From the NCBI GenBank assembly GCA_027943745.1, contig AP025763.1, forward strand, positions 2,852,001 to 2,916,000: DNA of 64,000 bases, given 5' to 3'. The notes beneath the pieces are model-generated. The model made no database searches. It worked only from the letters and a program-made list of their open reading frames with translations, and had not been told where the DNA came from. This document shows positions 8,701-17,528 of this stretch, piece after piece (the stretch's first letter is position 1; each line of letters opens with the position of its first letter). The DNA comes from Neptuniibacter victor. GTDB lineage: Bacteria; Pseudomonadota; Gammaproteobacteria; Pseudomonadales; Balneatricaceae. The position numbers and the translations under genes were made by a program.

Positions 8701-9291
8701 TTATCTCGCTGCAGGGGTTAATGTATTAATGAGTAGCTCCGCCGCCCTGCGAGCAGAAGGACGGTACTGTTCACTCATATTCAGCGGAGCCAATGAATCT
8801 AAGTTGAAATAGATCGACACCAAACCAAAAGCGATCGCATTAAGTTGCTCATCATCAGCTGCTGGCGTATCTCGTAATAAGATGCTTTTGATATCATCGG
8901 TAAAACGAGCCATCCAAGCCTGCATTTTTTTACGCAACTGCTCATCCTGACCCGCAGCAAAAATCAAAGACTCAATCACTAAGATGAATTCAGAATCACT
9001 GTGATCTTCTGCAAACAAACCATCTAGCAGCGCATTACTCACATTCTGTTCGGGAAGATAACTAATAAATTCAGCCCATTGCTGATCCGATTGTGCGATG
9101 ACCCGATCACTAAGCTGTTGTATCAGCTCATCACGATTGCCGGCAAAATGTCTGAGTAGACTACGTTGCAGACCGGCTTCTTCCGATATTCGCTCCAACG
9201 AGCTTCCCTCAAGCCCATAGCGCGCAACGCAGCGCTGTAAAGCCTGCAAAATCTGCTCTGTTCTTTCCGCTTTTTTACTTGGACGCCCCAT
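8701..9291 (-). CDS. TetR family transcriptional regulator, first gene of operon
   Basis: A 196-residue TetR-type repressor: an N-terminal helix-turn-helix (LERISEEAGLQRSLLRHFAGNRDELI, residues about 33-58) and a helical ligand-binding C-terminal domain. ATG 9291 is favoured because GGTGGAG lies 7 bases upstream; a TTG at 9315 lacks a site. It is transcribed with the five genes downstream. Two 18-bp palindromes in the promoter region next to it are the likely operators, so it probably represses its own operon and perhaps the divergent gene. The inducer is unknown; a lipid or acyl compound is possible. Confidence 0.85.
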   Translation of the reverse strand: MGRPSKKAERTEQILQALQRCVARYGLEGSSLERISEEAGLQRSLLRHFAGNRDELIQQLSDRVIAQSDQQWAEFISYLPEQNVSNALLDGLFAEDHSDSEFILVIESLIFAAGQDEQLRKKMQAWMARFTDDIKSILLRDTPAADDEQLNAIAFGLVSIYFNLDSLAPLNMSEQYRPSARRAAELLINTLTPAAR

Positions 9292-9320
9292 TACTCGACT
9301 CCACCTTTTGATCAACTTTT

Positions 9321-9338
9321 ATTATCAATGTTGACAAT
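9321..9338. promoter_or_regulatory. Probable TetR operator 1
   Basis: ATTATCAATGTTGACAAT is an inverted repeat of 8-base arms with a 2-base centre and one mismatch. It shares its right arm with operator 2 and overlaps the -10 box of the leftward promoter. Confidence 0.7.
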
Positions 9339-9364
9339 ATATAATACAGGTAATTGATTGTCAA
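9336..9364 (-). promoter_or_regulatory. Sigma-70 promoter of the TetR operon
   Basis: On the minus strand TTGACA (9364-9359) and TATATT (9341-9336) are separated by 17 bases. The -35 box lies inside operator 2 and the -10 box touches operator 1, a layout that fits repression by the adjacent TetR protein. Confidence 0.7.
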
Positions 9365-9374
9365 TTTTGACAAT
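9357..9374. promoter_or_regulatory. Probable TetR operator 2
   Basis: ATTGTCAATTTTGACAAT is a perfect inverted repeat (8-base arms, TT centre), 36 bases centre to centre from operator 1. It is 24 bases from the start codon of the divergent gene, so both directions could be controlled. Confidence 0.75.
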
Positions 9375-9397
9375 TAATATTTTAATAAGGTGAACAA

Positions 9398-10252
9398 ATG
9401 CTATCCGGGCCACTTAATCTAAAACTATTACTTAAACAGTATTCATATGGAGTCGCTGTCACATGGGGGCTCGTTCTACTTGAGAATGCTTTGTTAGCAC
9501 TTATTCCACTCTTCATCGGATTTTCAATAGATGAACTGTTACAAGGGGTAACAGACCAATTAGTGGTATTGCTCATGCTAATGGTACTGCTAACAGTCAT
9601 TGCTGTAATACGCCGTATATACGACACACGCATGTATGGGGCAATAAAAGTAGCACTAGGTCTTGAACTTGATAAACGTAACGCAGCACTGAATATCTCA
9701 GTTCGTAGCGCTAGGCTCGATATGTCTCGGGAATTAGTCAGTTTCTTAGAGAAAGATATGCCTGAACTCATCACCGGGCTCACACAAATTACTATCTCGC
9801 TGATCATACTGGCATCGTATGGTGCCATGCTGGCGATAAACGCTGCGGGTATGGCACTATTGATGATATTACTTTATGGGCTGTTCCACCGCTCGTTTCT
9901 ACGCTTAAATCAAGCGCTCAATAGCCAGACGGAGCGCCAAGTTTCACTTATCGCCAACAGACTTCCAAAAAGCTTAAATAAACATCTGAATTTACTGTTC
10001 CGCTGGGAGGTAAAACTGTCAGACCGTGAAGCGATACTTTACGGACTCATCTTTCTACTGGTAACCGGATTCATTGTCATGAATTTATGGCTTACCACGG
10101 CGATACCTAATATCTCTGCAGGCACGATTTTCACAGTCATAACTTATTCGTGGGATTTTGTACAAGCAGCATTAATACTGCCTATAACACTACAAGGATT
10201 AACGCGGTTACAAGAGATTACTGAGCGCATTAATGAAAAAAAGACAGCATAG
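9398..10252 (+). CDS. Stand-alone ABC transporter six-transmembrane domain protein, no ATPase
   Basis: A 284-residue membrane protein resembling only the membrane half of an ABC exporter: about six hydrophobic segments, the RRIYDTRMYGAIKV region typical of an intracellular loop, and LSDREAILYG. No Walker A, signature or Walker B motif is present and the frame stops cleanly after RLQEITERINEKK, where the linker to an ATPase domain would begin. No ATPase gene is nearby. AAGG lies 8 bases before the ATG. It is divergent from the TetR operon and shares its operator region, so it is probably co-regulated. Function unknown. Confidence 0.7.
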   Translation: MLSGPLNLKLLLKQYSYGVAVTWGLVLLENALLALIPLFIGFSIDELLQGVTDQLVVLLMLMVLLTVIAVIRRIYDTRMYGAIKVALGLELDKRNAALNISVRSARLDMSRELVSFLEKDMPELITGLTQITISLIILASYGAMLAINAAGMALLMILLYGLFHRSFLRLNQALNSQTERQVSLIANRLPKSLNKHLNLLFRWEVKLSDREAILYGLIFLLVTGFIVMNLWLTTAIPNISAGTIFTVITYSWDFVQAALILPITLQGLTRLQEITERINEKKTA

Positions 10253-10281
10253 CTACATATCATAGTTATACTTTATAACTA

Positions 10282-10305
10282 CATCGCCGCGGGTCGCTCC
10301 TCCCA
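10282..10305. repeat. REP-like dispersed repeat, copy 2
   Basis: This segment matches 4347-4370 at 21 of 24 positions. It is followed by a weaker stem (CCTC 10299-10302 with GAGG 10310-10313). It lies between the ABC membrane gene and tRNA-Pro. Confidence 0.6.
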
Positions 10306-10349
10306 CAAAGAGGCTCGGCTGAGGTAAATCCTATGACTGTATAAAGAAA

Positions 10350-10426
10350 TGGTCGGGATGATAGGATTTGAACCTACGACCCCCTGCACCCCATGCAGGT
10401 GCGCTACCAAGCTGCGCTACATCCCG
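10350..10426 (-). tRNA. tRNA-Pro (anticodon GGG)
   Basis: A 77-base cloverleaf reads on the minus strand. The acceptor stem CGGGATG pairs with CATCCCG, followed by A and an encoded CCA. The anticodon stem CCTGC/GCAGG holds the loop ATGGGGT, giving anticodon GGG, and the T-loop is TTCAAAT. It decodes CCC and CCU. The position downstream of ihfA-merR matches the order in Pseudomonas relatives. Confidence 0.97.
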
Positions 10427-10508
10427 ACACTAGACCTTAGAAACGAACGTTTCTTAAGAGGCCGGTATATTAACTTAACACTATGAATCTGTGAAGATTT
10501 TTTGCGCT

Positions 10509-11744
10509 CTATTGTGTAATAACTTCTTCCGCTATCACCATCACCGTGGCCGTTTGGTTGTAGTGACCTATAGAACCACCTTGAGTGGCCCCCTGCTCGC
10601 CAAACGTATTAAAACCAATTAACGGGACATCTTCACCGCATATCTCCTTTAAAAGGCTAAGATCATCAACCTGAAGACGACATTTCAGTTGATGACGGAG
10701 AATACAATTAAAGACAATAACCGCCGCAATCTTTTTGGGGCTCCCCGCATCGATGATCGCTTTTTCTAAGGTCTCTTTAAAACGCTTTTTTGCAATTTCT
10801 GCATCGGTTCTCATCTCTCGCAGAAAAGCTCCTTTTGGGATTTCAGCATAAAAGCTCACGCTGCCATCATCATTTACTTGTTGAGCGCTTTTAATCGTAT
10901 ACTCAGCAAAGACATCTGATGATTTGATACCAAAAGGATTCTGAATAAATAGCTCTGGCGTTAACTCTTCACTATCTAGAAGCTTTTTCAAAACCTCTGT
11001 CGCGGTCTTACCATTAAGGCTTATCACTGTACGACCAGCGGCCTGAGTGACAACCGCTCCTTTGCTTGCGGGAACATAAGGGTGCCCCATCGCGGTCCCA
11101 ATTTTTAAACCACTGCTAAAGCTGGCGACTGCCGCTGCATCCTGATAAACACCATTACAGATCTGATAACTTTTTCGATCAGAAAAATCGGTCGCTGTAG
11201 ATCCCCCAATAATTTGTGAGACCGTTCCCGTTTCTAATATTAAGCTGCGCAGGAAAGCTTCCTCCTGCCCCGATGTGCCATCGGGCAGCACCATATTGAT
11301 ACATGGCTTAATACGAGAGACCTCATTTGCTCCTTTACTATCTAACGCAATAGCCATAAGAGACATCACTGCCGGATTTGAAAGCAAATTAGCATAGGCA
11401 TGACGTATGGCATCTTTCGCTGCCTGCTCCGGCTGCTCAGAGAGCTGCTCACCAACACCTAGACCAACACTAAAGTAAGCACTTTGTAGACTCAGTATAA
11501 CAACACTATCGGTTTGAGGTTCCGGCATAAGACTGGAGAATTCACCCCATGCACTTCCCCCGATCACAGCCGCCTTCTCTCCAACGGCCTCACGGATATC
11601 ACGATAGGCTTGCTCTATATCTAAAGAGAATCCGACAAAACAGATAACCAAATCAGGTTTAGGAGTTTTCTCCATCGCTTGCCTTGCGGCCGTAATAGCA
11701 TCCACTGCATGCCCCAAACCTACCCTGATAATTGCCATATCCAT
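10509..11744 (-). CDS. FIST domain sensory protein
   Basis: A 411-residue soluble protein with FIST_N (about residues 25-225; VIGGSAWGEF, IIGGSTATDF) followed by FIST_C (about residues 235-390; ending IGFNTFGEQGA). FIST domains bind small ligands such as amino acids and are often linked to signalling proteins. No output domain is fused and no kinase lies next to it, so its partner is unknown. It is a single gene read towards tRNA-Pro. The 230-base gap upstream holds the terminator of merR and otherwise nothing recognisable. Confidence 0.8.
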   Translation of the reverse strand: MDMAIIRVGLGHAVDAITAARQAMEKTPKPDLVICFVGFSLDIEQAYRDIREAVGEKAAVIGGSAWGEFSSLMPEPQTDSVVILSLQSAYFSVGLGVGEQLSEQPEQAAKDAIRHAYANLLSNPAVMSLMAIALDSKGANEVSRIKPCINMVLPDGTSGQEEAFLRSLILETGTVSQIIGGSTATDFSDRKSYQICNGVYQDAAAVASFSSGLKIGTAMGHPYVPASKGAVVTQAAGRTVISLNGKTATEVLKKLLDSEELTPELFIQNPFGIKSSDVFAEYTIKSAQQVNDDGSVSFYAEIPKGAFLREMRTDAEIAKKRFKETLEKAIIDAGSPKKIAAVIVFNCILRHQLKCRLQVDDLSLLKEICGEDVPLIGFNTFGEQGATQGGSIGHYNQTATVMVIAEEVITQ

Positions 11745-11957
11745 CTCTCATTAGCGACTTGTTGTACCGGATGCTAATCAAGCCAAGTAAACAAGCCAAT
11801 ACGCTTGGGCATAAACAGTGCCAAAGAGGGAGTTAATCGAAACTATGTATGTAAAACAGTTGTTTGATATCTACTATCTTTATAGAACCAAAGGATTAAT
11901 TGGGCTACGAGAAAACTTCCATATAAAGATGACGAGAAAAACTAGAAAATGAGGCAT

Positions 11958-11986
11958 AAAAAAAGCGTACTTATTTAAGTACGCTT
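11958..11986 (-). terminator. Terminator of the pheST-ihfA-merR operon
   Basis: On the minus strand AAGCGTACTTA and TAAGTACGCTT pair and are followed by seven T. The hairpin overlaps the last codons of the MerR-type gene. Confidence 0.9.
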
Positions 11987-12331
11987 CGTTAGCTCGAGTA
12001 GGGCTTCAAGCTCGGTGATGGTCTGCCGTAACAGTTGCTTATATTGGCTTTGATCATCTTCATTATTTTCGCCAGATAAATACTGTTTCGCGCCGCTCAA
12101 GGTATAACCTTGGTCATGCAGTAAGCTTTTAATCTGACGAATTAACAAAACATCCTGACGCTGATAATAACGACGGTTGTTTCTTTTTACGGGCGAGATT
12201 TGGCTGAACTCTTTTTCCCAATAGCGCAATACATGCGCCTTTAGGTCACAAAGTTTAGCCACTTCGCCGATAGTGAAATAACGCTTACCCGGAATAGGGT
12301 TAGGGTCGTTACTCTGCTCCGTCTCCAGCAT
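11975..12331 (-). CDS. MerR family regulator (ihfA-linked)
   Basis: A 118-residue protein with an N-terminal MerR winged helix-turn-helix ([20 protein letters not shown]) and a short C-terminal helix ([16 protein letters not shown]). There is no effector domain or metal-binding Cys cluster. This small MerR-like gene follows ihfA in many Pseudomonas-like genomes. Its start overlaps the end of ihfA by 23 bases, indicating translational coupling. Target genes are unknown. Confidence 0.85.
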   Translation of the reverse strand: MLETEQSNDPNPIPGKRYFTIGEVAKLCDLKAHVLRYWEKEFSQISPVKRNNRRYYQRQDVLLIRQIKSLLHDQGYTLSGAKQYLSGENNEDDQSQYKQLLRQTITELEALLELTKRT

Positions 12332-12614
12332 AAGTTTCGACGCGATCCTTCAGTTTTTGACCAGGTCGGAAAGTAACCACGCGGCGCGCCGCTATTGGAA
12401 CCTCTTCCCCTGTTTTTGGATTCCGGCCTGGCCTTTGGCGCTTATCGCGCAGATCAAAGTTACCAAAGCCGGACAATTTCACCTGCTCGTTATCAGCCAG
12501 ACACGCCCGGATCTCATCAAAAAACGACTCCACCATCTCTTTGGCTTCGCGTTTATTTAACCCAAGCTCTTCATTTAGGCGTTCCGCCATTTCAGCTTTT
12601 GTTAACGAACTCAT
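12309..12614 (-). CDS. ihfA: Integration host factor alpha subunit
   Basis: A 101-residue HU/IHF-family DNA-bending protein, usual IHF-alpha length. It shows [23 protein letters not shown], the beta-arm [14 protein letters not shown] with the intercalating Pro, and the C-terminal [12 protein letters not shown]. It forms a heterodimer with IhfB and bends DNA at promoters and recombination sites. It is 20 bases downstream of pheT, the conserved location. Confidence 0.96.
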   Translation of the reverse strand: MSSLTKAEMAERLNEELGLNKREAKEMVESFFDEIRACLADNEQVKLSGFGNFDLRDKRQRPGRNPKTGEEVPIAARRVVTFRPGQKLKDRVETYAGDGAE

Positions 12615-12634
12615 GATAAATCACCTTTCGCTGC

Positions 12635-15034
12635 TTACTCTCGCAATGAAGCACTAAACTCAGAAGCCAGTGCAGAAACAATCGCATCTATTGCGTTGTT
12701 TATTTCTTCATCATTAAGAGTGCGCGAAGGATGCTGCCACGTCAAGCCCACAGCAAGACTTTTTCTTCCTGTTTCAATACCTTGGCCCTGATAAACGTCG
12801 AATAAAGTGACTTCTTGAATGAATTCACCCGCTTGTTTTTCAGCAACCTGACGGATTGAATCGAAGGTAACCGACTCATCGACAATAATTGCCAAGTCAC
12901 GACGAGACTCTGGGAATTTAGAAATTTCAGAGTAACGAGGCAGTTTACCTTGGCACAATGCAGCCTGATTAATTTCAAATAGGAAGACAGCGCCACTCAA
13001 ACCTAAGGTCTTGACTAAGTTAGGATGAAGAGCACCAATAAAGCCAATAGCTTTGCCATTACGCTCAATACGCGCGCTCTGACCTGGGTGCAGTGCTACA
13101 TGACGGTCAACGACAAAACTAAACTCATCAGCAGCACCACCTAAAGAAAGTAAACTTTCTAAGTCGCCTTTAATATCGAAGAAATCAACAACCTCTTTAC
13201 CCGCCGCATTCCAGCCTTCAGGATCACGTGGACCAGTGATAACACCAGCAACAACATTTTCTTGAATAATCTCATCGCCATCGGTTGGTAAAAAGCGCTG
13301 ACCGCTTTCAAACATACGCACACGGCTCTGCTGACGGTTCTGGTTATACTGTACGGCTTTAACCAAACCAGGCCAGATGCTTGTACGCATCACCGCCATT
13401 TCTGCAGAAATAGGGTTAGCAAGCGCTATTGCCTCATAGTTATCATCAAACTGCTTCTGCAAACCCGCTTCGATAAAGCTATAGGTAATTGCTTCTTGGT
13501 AACCCAACGCAGTTAACGCACGACGAACATTGTGAATTGACACAATCGTTTCATCATTCGCTTTAATCGGCATAGACGCCGTAGGCGTACGTACAGGTAA
13601 GTTGTTGTATCCATAGACACGTGCCAACTCTTCAATCAGATCAACTTCGATTGCGATATCAAAGCGATAAGAAGGAACAGATATATGCCACTCACCCTCT
13701 GTAGATGTTTTCTCAACACCTAAACCTAGGCGCGTTAAAATCTCTTCAATCTCAGCTGGCGGCATCTCAAACGCCAACATGCTGTTAACTTTAGACTGAC
13801 GCAGGAAGACTTGACGATCTGACGGCAGTTCATCGCTGTCAACCGTTTCGACAACCGGACCTGCCTCACCACCAACAATATCAAGCAATAACGCTGTAGC
13901 GCGATTTATCGCCTTTGTTTGGAGCTGCCAATCAACGCCACGCTCAAAGCGGTGCGAAGAATCCGTATGCAAACCGTAAGAACGTGCGCGTCCCGCGATT
14001 GAGATTGGATTAAAGAAAGCACTTTCAAGGAAAATATTATTCGTAGTGGTGGTAACACTCGTTGGTTCGCCACCCATAATACCTGCCATCGCAATCGGGC
14101 CCGAGGCATCCGTGATCGCTAAGGTATCTGCATTTAGCGCGACTTCCTGACCATCAAGCAGTGTCAGTTTTTCGCCCTGCTCTGCACGGCGAACAACGAT
14201 CCCACCTTGAAGTTTATCCAGATCGAAGGCATGCATTGGCTGGCCTTGCTCTAGAAGAATGAAATTAGTAACGTCAACTACAGGATCAATGCTACGAACA
14301 CCTGAACGCTCTAGCTTCTGCTTCATCCACAACGGTGTTTCCGCCTGCGGATTAATATTGCGGATAACACGACCAACATAACGTGGACAGTCCGCTGCAT
14401 CTTTCAGCTCGACAGAGAAGGTATCATCCACCGTAGCAGCAACTTCGCTATCTGCGACAAATGTAACAGGCGCTTTGTTTAACACGCCAACTTCACGAGC
14501 CAGACCTCTAATACTTAGGCAATCACCGCGGTTAGGTGTTAGATCAACATCAATAATGTTGTCATCTAAGTTCAGGTACTCACGAATACAAGTGCCAACG
14601 GGCGCATCAGCAGGCAGTTCCATGATGCCATCATGGTCATCTGAAATGCCTAGCTCATCTTCCGCACACAACATACCGAAAGATTCGACCTGGCGAAGTT
14701 TCGCCTTTTTAATCTTGAACTCTTTACCATCAGGGGTAGGCAATACCGCTCCGACCGTTGCAAATGCGGTTTTTAAACCCGCACGTGCATTTGGTGCACC
14801 ACATACCACCTGAAACTCTTCACTGCCGCTAGTGACTGTGCACACTTGCAGCTTATCAGCATTAGGGTGCTGCTCAGCTGTTAGGATCTCACCTACTACG
14901 ACACCGCTAAAATCTTTAGCCGCTTTTTCAACTTCGTCTACTTCAAGACCTGCCATTGTGACCTGATCAACAAGCCCTTGCGTATCGATTGCAGGGTTTA
15001 CCAGTTCACGTAACCACTTTTCACTGAATTTCAT
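12635..15034 (-). CDS. pheT: Phenylalanyl-tRNA synthetase beta subunit
   Basis: A 799-residue protein starting MKFSEKWLRELVNP. Domain order is as expected: a tRNA-binding OB fold (about 39-150, VGEILTAEQHPNADKLQVC), the B3/B4 editing domain, B5 (about 400-475), the catalytic-like core and a C-terminal ferredoxin-like anticodon-binding domain (about 705-799). With PheS it forms the alpha2beta2 enzyme charging tRNA-Phe. It follows pheS with a 49-base gap. Confidence 0.97.
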   Translation of the reverse strand: MKFSEKWLRELVNPAIDTQGLVDQVTMAGLEVDEVEKAAKDFSGVVVGEILTAEQHPNADKLQVCTVTSGSEEFQVVCGAPNARAGLKTAFATVGAVLPTPDGKEFKIKKAKLRQVESFGMLCAEDELGISDDHDGIMELPADAPVGTCIREYLNLDDNIIDVDLTPNRGDCLSIRGLAREVGVLNKAPVTFVADSEVAATVDDTFSVELKDAADCPRYVGRVIRNINPQAETPLWMKQKLERSGVRSIDPVVDVTNFILLEQGQPMHAFDLDKLQGGIVVRRAEQGEKLTLLDGQEVALNADTLAITDASGPIAMAGIMGGEPTSVTTTTNNIFLESAFFNPISIAGRARSYGLHTDSSHRFERGVDWQLQTKAINRATALLLDIVGGEAGPVVETVDSDELPSDRQVFLRQSKVNSMLAFEMPPAEIEEILTRLGLGVEKTSTEGEWHISVPSYRFDIAIEVDLIEELARVYGYNNLPVRTPTASMPIKANDETIVSIHNVRRALTALGYQEAITYSFIEAGLQKQFDDNYEAIALANPISAEMAVMRTSIWPGLVKAVQYNQNRQQSRVRMFESGQRFLPTDGDEIIQENVVAGVITGPRDPEGWNAAGKEVVDFFDIKGDLESLLSLGGAADEFSFVVDRHVALHPGQSARIERNGKAIGFIGALHPNLVKTLGLSGAVFLFEINQAALCQGKLPRYSEISKFPESRRDLAIIVDESVTFDSIRQVAEKQAGEFIQEVTLFDVYQGQGIETGRKSLAVGLTWQHPSRTLNDEEINNAIDAIVSALASEFSASLRE

Positions 15035-15083
15035 TTTGCTTTCCCGAAAATCCTGTTAATAACCGCTTAAACGTATGCTTTGA

Positions 15084-16100
<1,017 letters not shown>

Positions 16101-16181
16101 TTACAACGCAGTAAACGCGTATGCCTCTATATAAAATCAGTTTTTTTGCGCAAACCTAATTAGAAAATCTGTGCAAAAAAA

Positions 16182-16221
16182 CCGAAAAAATAGGGGAAGA
16201 GCTTGCACCCTTCCCCTATTT
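16182..16221 (-). terminator. Terminator after rplT
   Basis: A 12-bp perfect stem (AAATAGGGGAAG 16188-16199 with CTTCCCCTATTT 16210-16221) is followed on the minus strand by a T-run. It ends the thrS-infC-rpmI-rplT transcript ahead of pheS. Confidence 0.9.
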
Positions 16222-16252
16222 CAAACGAGTCGTTTACACGACACTGGGTGCT

Positions 16253-16609
16253 TTACGCTAGAGAAGCTTTCGCTTTCTCAACGATTGCAGCAAATGCGCC
16301 AGCTTCGTGAACGGCTAGGTCAGCTAGAACCTTACGATCGATTTCGATGTTAGCCTTTTTCAGACCAGCAATGAAACGGCTGTAAGACAAACCATTGATA
16401 CGTGCACCAGCATTGATACGTGCAATCCACAAAGCGCGGAACTGACGTTTTCTCTGGCGACGGTCACGGTATGCATACTGACCTGCTTTGATAACTGCCT
16501 GTTTAGCAACGCGGAATACACGGCTACGAGCACCGTAATAACCTTTTGCTTTTTTCAGGATTTTTTTGTGACGACGACGAGCAACAACACCACGTTTAAC
16601 GCGAGCCAT
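16253..16609 (-). CDS. rplT: 50S ribosomal protein L20
   Basis: A 118-residue, highly basic protein beginning [20 protein letters not shown], with [14 protein letters not shown] and the [13 protein letters not shown] segment. It is an early-assembly protein binding 23S rRNA, and in E. coli it also represses rpmI-rplT translation. It follows rpmI by 41 bases. Confidence 0.98.
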   Translation of the reverse strand: MARVKRGVVARRRHKKILKKAKGYYGARSRVFRVAKQAVIKAGQYAYRDRRQRKRQFRALWIARINAGARINGLSYSRFIAGLKKANIEIDRKVLADLAVHEAGAFAAIVEKAKASLA

Positions 16610-16650
16610 AACCTTCTTCCTTTTCTAAATTCTATTAACTAAAAAATCGT

Positions 16651-16845
16651 TTAAATATAAGGCAACATGCGACGAACTAGAGCCTTATCTGCAGCATGAA
16701 CCTGCATCATCGGGCGAAGCTGACGCTTACGCTTAGTAGATTTTTTGGTCAGAATATGACTAGTGAAGGATTGCTTGTGTTTGAAGCCGTTAGCGGTTTT
16801 CTTAAAACGCTTAGCCGCACCACTATTAGATTTCATTTTAGGCAT
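16651..16845 (-). CDS. rpmI: 50S ribosomal protein L35
   Basis: A 64-residue basic protein starting [17 protein letters not shown], with [11 protein letters not shown] in the middle. ATG 16845 is used: GGAG lies 9 bases upstream and the product has the usual L35 N-terminus. It lies between infC and rplT, the conserved order. Confidence 0.97.
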   Translation of the reverse strand: MPKMKSNSGAAKRFKKTANGFKHKQSFTSHILTKKSTKRKRQLRPMMQVHAADKALVRRMLPYI

Positions 16846-16896
16846 TACTAAAATCTCCACGCATTCGTTAATTTTTTTTCACTCAGAACAAACGAC

Positions 16897-16934
16897 AAAA
16901 CCCGTAGCTAACTTTAACAAGTTAGTCACGGGTT
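16897..16934 (-). promoter_or_regulatory. Hairpin between infC and rpmI, possible L20 control site or partial terminator
   Basis: AACCCGT and CTAACTT arms pair with AAGTTAG and ACGGGTT through a long, slightly interrupted stem, with a weak T-rich tail (TTTTGTC) on the minus strand. In E. coli L20 controls translation from RNA structure upstream of rpmI. Whether this hairpin does that or trims transcripts is not decided by sequence. Confidence 0.45.
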
Positions 16935-16949
16935 AAGGAAAGTAACGAG

Positions 16950-17495
16950 TTACTTTTTCTTCTTCGGAGCTAAGACCATAACCAGTTGACGACCTTCCAT
17001 CTTCGGACGCTGTTCAACTACAGTTGTCTCTTCCAAATCTTTTTCGATTCGTTGGAGTAACTGCATGCCCAGTTCCTGATGAGCCATCTCACGGCCACGA
17101 TAACGTAGTGTTATCTTGGCTTTATCTCCTGCTTCAAGGAAACGTATCAGGTTGCGTAGCTTGACCTGATAATCACCCTCTTCCGTGTTTGGACGGAATT
17201 TTACTTCTTTAATTTGAACTTGATGCTGTTTTTTCTTAGCTTCATTCTTCTGCTTTTTCAGCTCATAAAGATGCTTGCCATAATCCATCACTTTACAAAC
17301 GATTGGATCGGCTTCAGAAATTTTAACCAGATCAAGTCCCGCTTCTTGAGATGCCTCAAGAGCGTCTTTAATAGGTACGACGCCTATCTGCGTTCCGTCG
17401 GGGCCAATCAGCCTGCATTCTTTAGTTACTTTAAGCAGGTTCTCATTGATCATGGGCTCTTCTCTGCGAACGCCCCTTCTATTATCACGCCTGAT
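16950..17495 (-). CDS. infC: Translation initiation factor IF-3, AUC start
   Basis: A 181-residue IF-3 if started at ATC 17495-17493. The family signature [13 protein letters not shown] lies mid-protein, with [18 protein letters not shown] and the C-terminal VLAPKKKK. The first in-frame ATG (17453) would remove 14 residues of the basic N-terminus and has no ribosome site. Between the upstream in-frame TAG and that ATG there is no ATG, GTG or TTG, while AGGAG lies 8 bases before the ATC. Non-AUG starts (AUU, AUC, AUA) are a known infC hallmark through which IF-3 limits its own synthesis. Confidence 0.93.
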   Translation of the reverse strand: MRRDNRRGVRREEPMINENLLKVTKECRLIGPDGTQIGVVPIKDALEASQEAGLDLVKISEADPIVCKVMDYGKHLYELKKQKNEAKKKQHQVQIKEVKFRPNTEEGDYQVKLRNLIRFLEAGDKAKITLRYRGREMAHQELGMQLLQRIEKDLEETTVVEQRPKMEGRQLVMVLAPKKKK

Positions 17496-17508
17496 AGCTG
17501 TATCTCCT
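17493..17508 (-). promoter_or_regulatory. Rare AUC initiation site of infC with strong Shine-Dalgarno
   Basis: On the minus strand AGGAG (17508-17504) is followed after 8 bases by ATC (17495-17493), continuing as AGG CGT GAT AAT AGA AGG. IF-3 rejects non-canonical start codons, so this arrangement gives negative autoregulation as in E. coli infC (AUU). Confidence 0.75.
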
Positions 17509-17528
17509 GACTATAATTATTAGTCTAT

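Noticed and set aside
9382-9828. 148-codon open frame on the minus strand
   Set aside because: It lies antisense to the ABC membrane-domain gene, is Ser/Thr-rich with no family resemblance and no ribosome site; a coding shadow.
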